A program made the translations under genes and the position numbers. This document shows, piece after piece, positions 57,575-64,000 of a DNA stretch of 64,000 nucleotides. Where the stretch lies: NCBI RefSeq assembly GCF_027409185.1, contig NC_084467.1, forward strand, positions 82,406,501-82,470,500, read 5' to 3'. Positions within the stretch are counted from its first letter, which is position 1. Each line of letters starts with the position of its first letter. A model generated the notes under the pieces. It ran no database searches. It was not told the origin of the DNA and was given only the letters and a program-made list of their open reading frames with translations. Origin of the DNA: Cynocephalus volans. Taxonomy: Eukaryota > Chordata > Mammalia > Dermoptera > Cynocephalidae.

Positions 57575-58027
57575 GCCCGGCGTCACTGGCCCGGCTTAAC
57601 GGCGCAACGGCCGGCCTGGGCCTGCATCTCCGGGCGGGCGCGGGCCGGGCGGGAGCGGCCACCGGAGAGACCTGGTAGGCGGGGCGTTCGGGGCAGAAAG
57701 GAGCCGGGGAGGGACTAGCACAACCGTGATTTGTGCGGCGTGCCCGGCGCGGGTGGGAGACCGGGTTGCGGCTGCCCTCGCACGACCATCCGGGACCGGG
57801 GGGCCGTCGCCTCCCTTCGCCCGCGGGGCTCGCCGACCTCGTTGAGAGGCGGCCGCCGGGGCAGACCGGGCGCCCGAGGCCCGTGTCTGAGGCGGCTGCT
57901 TAGTCTGGCAGTGTCCTGAGCGCGGCGGGCGGGCCCCGGTGATATGGACGACCGAGGGGGCGGTGGGAAGGGCGCGGGGCCGTCGCTTCTGGTTTAGTAT
58001 GGCAGATGCGCGGAGACTCCAACAGGT

Positions 58028-58112
58028 GGCTCCGTGGCGCAATGGATAGCGCATTGGACTTCTAGAGGTTGAAGGCATTCAAAGGTTCCGGGTTCGAGTC
58101 CCGGCGGAGTCG
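58028..58112 (+). tRNA. tRNA-Arg (anticodon TCT) with intron
   Basis: The sequence folds as a complete cloverleaf. A 7-bp acceptor stem (GGCTCCG with CGGAGTC, one G-T pair) ends in discriminator G at 58112. Anticodon TCT is at 58061-58063. A 12-base intron (58065-58076) lies between positions 37 and 38, as is usual for this isodecoder family, so splicing by the TSEN complex and ligation is needed. The internal Pol III promoter is intact: A box TGGCGCAATGG at 58035-58045 and B box GGTTCGAGTCC at 58091-58101. A run of six T at 58118-58123 is the terminator. The gene reads AGA (and possibly AGG) arginine codons. In human the equivalent gene (TRR-TCT1-1, by memory) lies about 660 bases from MIR760; here the gap is 667. 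No mismatch that would break a stem is visible, so it should be functional. Confidence 0.96.
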
Positions 58113-58117
58113 TATAC

Positions 58118-58123
58118 TTTTTT
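58118..58123 (+). terminator. RNA polymerase III terminator of the tRNA-Arg gene
   Basis: Six consecutive T begin five bases after the discriminator base of the tRNA. This is the normal Pol III stop signal on the non-template strand. A second T-rich stretch follows at about 58126-58138 as a possible backup. Confidence 0.9.
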
Positions 58124-58995
58124 CGTTTGTTTTTTTCTTTCCCATAATTTATTTCTACTCCCGTCGTTCTCTCCTTGCTTTTTCCTAAACGATTTAACTT
58201 GCCTCCCACTCCCTGTTCTCTCCCCACTGCATTTGGCTCCTGCGGCCCTTTCACCTTTAGCGGCTTGCGGGGTCCCGCGTCACCTCTTCTCCCGCGGCCT
58301 CAGTGGCTCAGGGCCTGGCCCAAGTGACTCCGAAGCGGAACCAGGTTATGGAAAGAGCGGCCCGGGCGGCGGCGGCGGCGGGGAGGGAAGGGAGGCGACA
58401 GCGAAGCGAGGCCTTGCAGTTTCGGCCTAAAGGAGAGCGCGGGGGAGGCCCGGGTCTCGGGTGACACCCACGCCCAGAGTGCGACTGTGGCTGCGAGGAA
58501 GGGACAAGAAAACGCTCCACTGTTCTGCACTGTGCGGGCTGACTGCCCCTATAGCCCCGAGGGATTTGAAATTAGCACGCGTCGGAATTCCCCGTGGGAT
58601 CCTGTCAAAAATGTAGATTTCTGGGCTTCACTCTGGGACTCTCTAGATCAATCGATCTGAGGCGCGGCCTAGTAATCTGCATTTCTGGTAAGACCAATCC
58701 CTCTCTCTTCCCCCATGATTCTAATATAAAGATATCCAAGGCCCACGATCTTGGGCCTCTTTTGACAGCTCTTAACTTTGTACAGGTTTACTGTTCCACC
58801 TCACTGAATGAGAATAAATCAAGGAATGAATGTAATTTTAAAAATTCATTGTGATACACAATGAAACAGGAAATTAATGCAAAAGATGCAAAATCCAAAA
58901 TCTTCAAAAAAGTACAGGGAAAACCAAACATCTTTGTTATTCCTATATCACAACCTTGCAACTCTTTCCACAAGCCTTTACTGATAATGGTTTCT
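58124..58995. other. right flank of tRNA and CpG island
   Basis: CpG-rich until about 58.59 kb, with a CGG-repeat stretch (58370-58384), then a hAT fragment and AT-rich sequence. No exon was recognised. Confidence 0.5.
58600..58692. mobile_element. hAT fragment (MER5/MER20-like)
   Basis: AAAATGTAGATTTCTGGGCT followed by AGATCAATCGATCTGAGG and TAATCTGCATTTCT matches the central part of MER5/MER20-like elements. It lies just right of the CpG island. Confidence 0.5.
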
Positions 58996-59820
58996 TGAAA
59001 ATATTTTCAGATTTATTTTATGGGTATGTCAGCATTTTTTATATCCATTGTCTCTCTGTATTTGTTAATATTATTGATATATGTGGTATGTATCTTTTTA
59101 AAAACACAACTGGTAGTATGCTATACTTGCCTATTTCACTTATTAGTACACATAGAGATGCCTTATTTCATTGTACATATGTATCATAATGATTTAACAG
59201 TCCATAATAGACGTTTAGGTGTCCAGTATTTTTCTGTTACGGACAATGCTTCAGTAAATATCCTTGTTCTTATGTTATTGTACACAAGTGCAAGAATATC
59301 TGTAGGATAGATTCCTAGGAAGTTGAATTGCTGGTTCAAAGGTTTGTGCATTCTTAATCTGTGCATTCTTTGATAGATATTGGCAAATTGCTCTCATAGG
59401 GATTATACCCATTTTACTATCACCAGCAGTATGTGAGAATGCCTGTTTCCCCACAACCCAAATGTTATCAAATAGGTGAAAAATGGTTTCTAGTTGTAGT
59501 TTTTAATCTGCCTGTTATTATGAGTGAGGCTGAACATCTTTTCATCTTTTTCTGTGATTTATCTGTTGAGTTGTGCTCATTTTCTGTTGTGTCATTGGTT
59601 ATTTCATTAGTTTGTAGGACTTCTATACATATTAAGGAAAACAGTCCTTTGTGATGTGTGTTACAATTATTCTTTCCCAGTCTATTTGTCTTTTTACTTT
59701 GTTTATGGTATTTTGTTTTGTTTTTCTGTCTTAGAGAAATTCATATATTTGGATTTATCAGTCTTTTGTTTTATGGCTTCTGGGTGTTGGGAAAATTCAA
59801 AATTAATTCTTTCAGTAGCT

Positions 59821-60140
59821 TGTTTTGCCTTTAAAACAGAACCTGCTTATTGTATCAGCTCTACTGATAATCAACTGCTCTGCACTCCTGCTTCTGTAAA
59901 CTGTGCTTGCTTATCACAATAGCTACATGAATGCTGAGAAAATGAAACATATTATTGCACTAGCTACATGAATGCTGAAAAAGTGAAACCTAAAGAATCT
60001 GGAAGAGTCTGCCTATATAAACCCTCAAGACCTAAACTTGGGGCTCAGGTCTTGGAGCACTAGCTCATCTGGGCCTGCTGGCATAATAAATACCTGACTC
60101 TCAGTGCTGACTGCTTCTTTGTCAAGTCCATTCCATAACA
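59821..60140 (+). mobile_element. solo LTR (class I-like), about 320 bp
   Basis: Starts TGTTTTGCC and ends CCATAACA. It has a TATATAAACC box near 60013-60022 and AATAAA near 60085. It interrupts L1 minus-strand sequence, which continues right after (TAGGTTTGGAGTCATTCTGA). A 29-base unit is duplicated inside (59920-59948 and 59961-59989), like an enhancer repeat. The flanking TAGC and TAGG may be a decayed 4-bp target duplication, depending on the start chosen. No retroviral gene is present. Confidence 0.65.
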
Positions 60141-61093
60141 TAGGTTTGGAGTCATTCTGAACTCAGATTATTAAATAATTTCCTTTTAATGGCTTTATTT
60201 TTACGGTTTTAAAAAATCTTCACTTCATCTGGAATGTATTTTTGTATAAGAAGTGAAGTGGGAGTTCTGTCCCAGAATCACTGATGTTGAACACTCTTCC
60301 TTTTATACACTAGTATGAAAGCTATCCTTATCATTTTCTAAATTCCCATGAGCATTTGGGTTTCAGGATTCTCTGTTCTATTCCATCGATCTACCTGTCT
60401 TAATGTTGATTTACCAAATGTGCTGTTTTAATATCTACTAGGGTCAGTCCTCCCTTATCATTTGTTTCTTAAAAGATTTTCCCACCTATTCTTGAATTAT
60501 AATTTTTCTCAAATTACAATAATAGTTAGCACTTATTTGGCATTTGATATATACCAGGTTTCTGAGTGAGAACCCAGGAAGGGTGGGTCTGTGGGTAAAA
60601 TCATAATTCTGTATTGCCTTTTCACATGAGCTATAGTTACAGCTAGTCTGGCTCTAACCTTAGGAGTTTTTTTTTTTTTTTTTAGTCATGTTATCTTTAT
60701 AGATTAATATAGAGAGAATTGAACTAATTAGGATATTGAGTCTTCATGTTTAAAAGCATCAGGGGGAAAAAAATAACAGCTATACCTTTTCATTTGCTTA
60801 GCCCTCCTTCTATGCTCTTCAGGAGTGTGTTAAATTTTCTTCACATAGGTCTTGACTTTTTTGTTGCCTTTATTCCTAGATAGCTTATCTTTTTTGTTGG
60901 GATCTTTTCTTCCATTATATTTTCTAACTAGTTATTTACATATAAGAAGGATTTTGATGTTTTAAATAATAATTTTATATCTAGTCATCTTATTGAAATA
61001 TCTTACAATTTAATATAGTTTTTCAGTTCAAAATCTCAATGAAGTACCACTTCACACCCACTAGGATGGCTGTAATAAAAAAGACAGACAAGG

Positions 61094-62317
61094 TGAGGGG
61101 ACTTTAAAAAGTTCATGGAAAAATGGAATTAAAAGATAAAAATAAAATATATAAACTTTATTTCTCAACATAAGCTTCATCAAGTTCAAGACACTTTTGT
61201 AAGCAATGATATCAGCCATTTAGTCCATCCCTAAAGAACTTGAGGGTCCTGGGAATTTAACCATGTCAAGGCAAACTTTTTACATTGTTAACTGAAGAAA
61301 AATGGGTGCCCTTTAAAGATTCTTTTAAGATTAGGACACAAAAAGAAGTCAGAAGGTGTCAAATCAGGACTGTAGGGTGGATGCCTAATGATTTCCCATA
61401 GAAACTCTTGCAAAATTGCCCTTGTTTGATGAGGAGAATGAGCAGGAGCATTGTCATGGTGGAAGGGGACTCTGGTGAAGCTTTCCAAGGCATTTTTCTG
61501 CTAAAGCTTTGCCTAACTTTCTCAAAATACTCTCATTATAAGCAGATGTTATCATTCTTTGGCCTTCCAGAAAGTCAGCAAGCAAAATGCCTTCAGCATC
61601 TCAAAATCTGTCATGACCTTTCCCCTTGACTGTTCTGCTTTTGCTTGGACCAGACCACTTCCACCTCTTGGTAGCCATTGCTTTGACTGTGTTTTGTCTT
61701 CAGGATCACACTGGTAAAGCCATGTTTCATCTCCTGTTACAAATGCTTCAGGATCTTGATCCCACTTGATTAAAATTTCCATTGAAAACTACTGTTATCT
61801 GCAGCTGATATGGGCATAAGTTTTGGTACCCATCGAGTGAAAAGTTTGCTCAACATTAATTTTTCAGTCAGAATTGTGTAAGGGGAACCTGTTGAAATGT
61901 CTGAGGTGTTGGTTATTGTTTCTGCTGTTAATTGTTGGTCCTCTTCAATTAGGACACGAACAAGATTTTTACCTGCAAATTGATGTGGATGATCTGCTGC
62001 TGTGTGCTTCATCTTCAACATCGTCTTGTCCCTTAGAACTGCTGTTTTTTTGGGGGGGCCTCATCCCCATAACCTTTTCATAAAACATCAGTGACTTAAC
62101 CATTCTTCCACCAAGCTCCACCATTTAGCAGAATTCATGTTGTTCTGATCGGGGCTCTTTTCAAACTGATGTCTTCCCTTCTTAGTGCCCAAGAATAGAT
62201 CCTGTTCAGACACGTTGTAACAAGTTAGTACAGTTTGTTTTGGTGCAAAAAATTTTTGCAATCATGCCTAGTTTTTTCATAATAAGCATTTTCCATGAAC
62301 TTTTTGAAGAACCCTTG
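61094..62317 (-). mobile_element. mariner DNA transposon with decayed transposase
   Basis: About 1.22 kb bounded by inverted repeats: AGTTCATGGAAAA near the left end and its complement TTTTCCATGAACT near the right end. The transposase reads on the minus strand in three pieces (62021-61770, 61782-61552, 61488-61288). The middle piece has the first catalytic Asp context (GDETWLYQCDPEDKTQSKQW). The last has HHDNAPAH and PYSPDLTPSDFF; 34 residues separate the two Asp, giving the DD34D mariner signature. Frameshifts and stops make it inactive. TA target duplications are not preserved (GG on the left, TG on the right). It sits inside an L1 3' end and shares its termini with the MITEs at 10120 and 18095. 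Confidence 0.92.
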
Positions 62318-62890
62318 TGTAAGAGTTAGCAAGGAATAGAACCTTCATACGCTGCCAGTGAGGATGTAAAATGGTGCAGCCTCTTTGGAAAATTTGTCTA
62401 TTCCTCAAAAAGTTAAACATTAGAGTTACCATATGACCCACAATTCCACTCCTAGGTTATACACCGAAGAGTATTAAAATCATATGTCCACACAAAAACA
62501 TGTACAGGAATGTCCACAGCAGCATTGTTTTAAATGGCCAAAAAGTAGAAACAACCCAAATGTCCATCAACTGATGAATGGATAAAAAGCTGCGGTATAT
62601 CTATTTGTTGACATATTATTCAGCAATAAAAAGGAATGAAGTACTGGTTCATGTTACAACATGAAAAAACCTTGAAAACATTATGCTAAGTGAAAGAAGC
62701 CAGTTACAAAAGACCACATATTGTATGATTCCATTTATATGAAATGTCCAAAATAAGCAAATTCGTAGAGACAGGAAGTAAATTAGTGGTACCAGGGGCT
62801 GGGATTAGGGAGAATGTGAAGTGACTGCTAATGAATATAGGGTTTCTTTTTGGGGTGATGAAAATAGTGGAAATAGTGGTGATAAGTGCA

Positions 62891-62935
62891 CAACTCTGAA
62901 CATACAAAAATTCACTTTTTGTATGTTCAGAGTTG
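62891..62935. repeat. perfect 20-bp inverted repeat (hairpin)
   Basis: Left arm CAACTCTGAACATACAAAAA (62891-62910), loop TTCAC, right arm the exact complement (62916-62935). It lies in the 3' UTR of the plus-strand L1, where relatives have a single copy of the ACAACTCTG...AATATACT segment. Confidence 0.95.
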
Positions 62936-63257
62936 AATATACTTAAGGAGTAAATTTTATAGTATGTGAGTTATATCTGAATTTCAAAAAGGAAAAACAG
63001 TTTTTCAGTTGACTTAAGTTATATTTTCTGGATATATTACCCTCAAATTATGATGATTTTACTTTCTCCTTTCTAATTTTTATGCCTCATATTGTTTCTC
63101 TGGTAATAGCATCAGCTAGTATGTTCAGAAAATGCTAAATAATTTTTTGTGATAATGGTGGTAGTGGACTTTCTTGTCTGTGGTCATGAAAGGAGTGCTT
63201 ATCCACTAAGCATGATGCTGGCTTTTGGGGTTGGTGTGGGTAGGCATTCATACATGT

Positions 63258-63260
<3 letters not shown>

Positions 63261-63351
<91 letters not shown>
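63261..63351 (+). repeat. (CA)n microsatellite
   Basis: About 45 uninterrupted CA units inside the minus-strand L1. Likely polymorphic; also the source of the Thr-His repeat frames. Confidence 0.97.
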
Positions 63352-63353
<2 letters not shown>

Positions 63354-63599
63354 TATCACATCAAGAAAATATCTATCACTATTCATCAATATGTAATTTT
63401 TTCTCCTTTGATCTATTAATATTGTACAATATATTAACATATTTTTAAAATATTAAACTCAGCTTACATTCCTAAAATTAATCCCACTTGATTATGGTGT
63501 ATATTTATTTTTATATTCTACTATTTTGCAATTTTTGCATATTTAGAAAGATTGACATTTAATTATGTACCATAAAATGAATAGCAAATACAGCATTGT

Positions 63600-64000
63600 T
63601 TGTAATGGCCCCAAACTGGAAATAACCCAGATGTCTGTCAGTAATGGTTGTTTGAAGAAGGTGTGGTGGAAGCAAGCATATAATTGAATACAAGGCAGAC
63701 CTTTAAAAAATGAGAAAGATCTATATATACTGCTATGGAAAAATGTCCAAGATTATATGAAAAAATCTGATATGCAAATGAATATTTTAATAAGATTCCA
63801 TTTGTGTTAAATAATAATGTGACAGTAACAGCATAAAAATGTGTGTTTTGTTACCGTGATTGCATGTGCACTGAAAATTTCTGGATGGATGATACACTGT
63901 TAACAGTGGTTACTTTAGGGAAGTGCTGGGTTGGAGGAGCAGTGGCATGAAGGGAAGGGTTTTCCTTTTTACTTTATACTTGTTTGTAATGTTAGTTTTT
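63600..64000 (+). mobile_element. old L1/HAL1 3' end, cut by window edge
   Basis: CATTGTTTGTAATGGCCCCA, AATAACCCAGATGTCTGTCA and GATCTATATATACTGCTATG resemble the element at 3040-3540. It continues past the window. Confidence 0.6.

Larger units (their letters stand above)
56720..58590. promoter_or_regulatory. CpG island, likely distal BCAR3 / MIR760 promoter
   Basis: CpG dinucleotides are dense from about 56.72 to 58.59 kb, while the flanks are AT-rich and CpG-poor. The island contains MIR760, the tRNA gene, a palindromic RFX-type X-box (56917-56931), an NRF1-like CGCGCACGCG core (57081-57090), a 15-C run (57146-57160) and a CGG-repeat stretch (about 58370-58384). I see no convincing TATA box, which is normal for such promoters. 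It probably drives BCAR3 leftwards and a MIR760-containing RNA rightwards; both directions are inferred from human synteny. Confidence 0.75.
61029..62998 (+). mobile_element. L1 3' end (plus) hosting the mariner
   Basis: ORF2 C-terminal and 3' UTR text (ACCACTTCACACCCACTAGG; CAAATGTCCATCAACTGATG; GATTCCATTTATATGAAATG). It is flanked by a perfect 12-bp duplication AGTTTTTCAGTT at 61017-61028 and 62999-63010. The mariner at 61094-62317 lies inside. Net length about 745 bp. Confidence 0.85.
59000..63590 (-). mobile_element. old L1 (minus) split by a solo LTR and a second L1
   Basis: Complement of L1 3' UTR and ORF2 runs at 59000-59820, then 60141-61028, then 63011-63590. The text at 61028 (CTTACAATTTAATATAG) joins 63011 (GACTTAAGTTATATTTTCTG). 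Insertions are the solo LTR (59821-60140) and a plus-strand L1 (61029-62998). The last segment holds a long CA microsatellite. Confidence 0.75.

Noticed and set aside
56872-57586. Frames of 88 to 180 codons on both strands in the CpG island
   Set aside because: High GC removes stop codons by chance. The frames overlap MIR760 on both strands and show no known domain.
61288-62021. Functional transposase gene
   Set aside because: The mariner motifs are spread over three frames with stops between them.
63135-63448. Open frames rich in Thr-His or Cys-Val repeats
   Set aside because: Produced by the (CA)n microsatellite inside an old L1.
1-64000. A new multi-gene system
   Set aside because: The window has only two small RNA genes, one promoter region and repeats; nothing resembles a gene cluster.

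Overview
This is nuclear DNA from a placental mammal. It has no bacterial-style gene packing, no long intact protein-coding ORF, and is filled with interspersed repeats (L1, L2, MIR, MaLR and ERVL LTRs, hAT and mariner DNA transposons). Five copies of a tRNA-derived SINE, monomeric and dimeric, look like the CYN family I know from colugos (Dermoptera), and I saw no Alu, B1 or carnivore SINE. A colugo such as Galeopterus or Cynocephalus is therefore my best guess. The SINE assignment is from memory and was not searched.

The locus can be placed by two small RNA genes inside a CpG island near the right end. One is the MIR760 hairpin (57281-57360, +). The other is an intron-containing tRNA-Arg(TCT) gene (58028-58112, +) 667 bases further on. 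In human the same pair, with almost the same spacing, lies on 1p22.1 at the 5' end of BCAR3, which runs on the opposite strand. By synteny the window should be the large first intron of BCAR3 (1 to about 57.4 kb, minus strand), its distal promoter CpG island (about 56.7-58.6 kb), and the start of the interval towards DNTTIP2 and GCLM. I recognise no protein-coding exon of BCAR3, so this placement rests on the two RNA genes.

Region by region: 1-5.4 kb is old L1 and L2 debris. 7.7-13.2 kb holds hAT elements, an L1 with three insertions, and two MLT1 LTRs. 14.7-17.9 kb holds old L1/HAL1 sequence. 18-23.8 kb holds a mariner MITE, a dimeric CYN SINE, L2, L1 and MIR. 24.0-26.7 kb is a processed ARL6IP1 pseudogene with its long 3' UTR. 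29.3-32.3 kb holds L2 and SINE pieces and a MaLR element inserted into a MIR. 32.6-39.4 kb is a full-length but broken L1 that carries an internally deleted L1 derivative. 39.7-40.6 kb is an ERVL-type LTR with a tRNA-Leu-like primer site. 41.6-42.0 kb is a young L1 3' end with perfect target-site duplications. 45.4 kb is a long GGAA microsatellite and 46.4 kb an alternating purine-pyrimidine tract. 49.7-50.8 kb holds a MaLR solo LTR and an MLT1 LTR. 56.7-58.6 kb is the CpG island with the RNA genes. 59.0-63.6 kb is a nested stack: old L1 containing a solo LTR and a second L1, which itself contains a mariner with DD34D transposase remains.

The only likely functional genes are MIR760, the tRNA, and the BCAR3 distal promoter. 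I found no evidence of a novel multi-gene system. The noteworthy items are genome-evolution features: nested insertions, a perfect foldback in an old L1, a 47-bp L1 insertion, and a composite L1 derivative.
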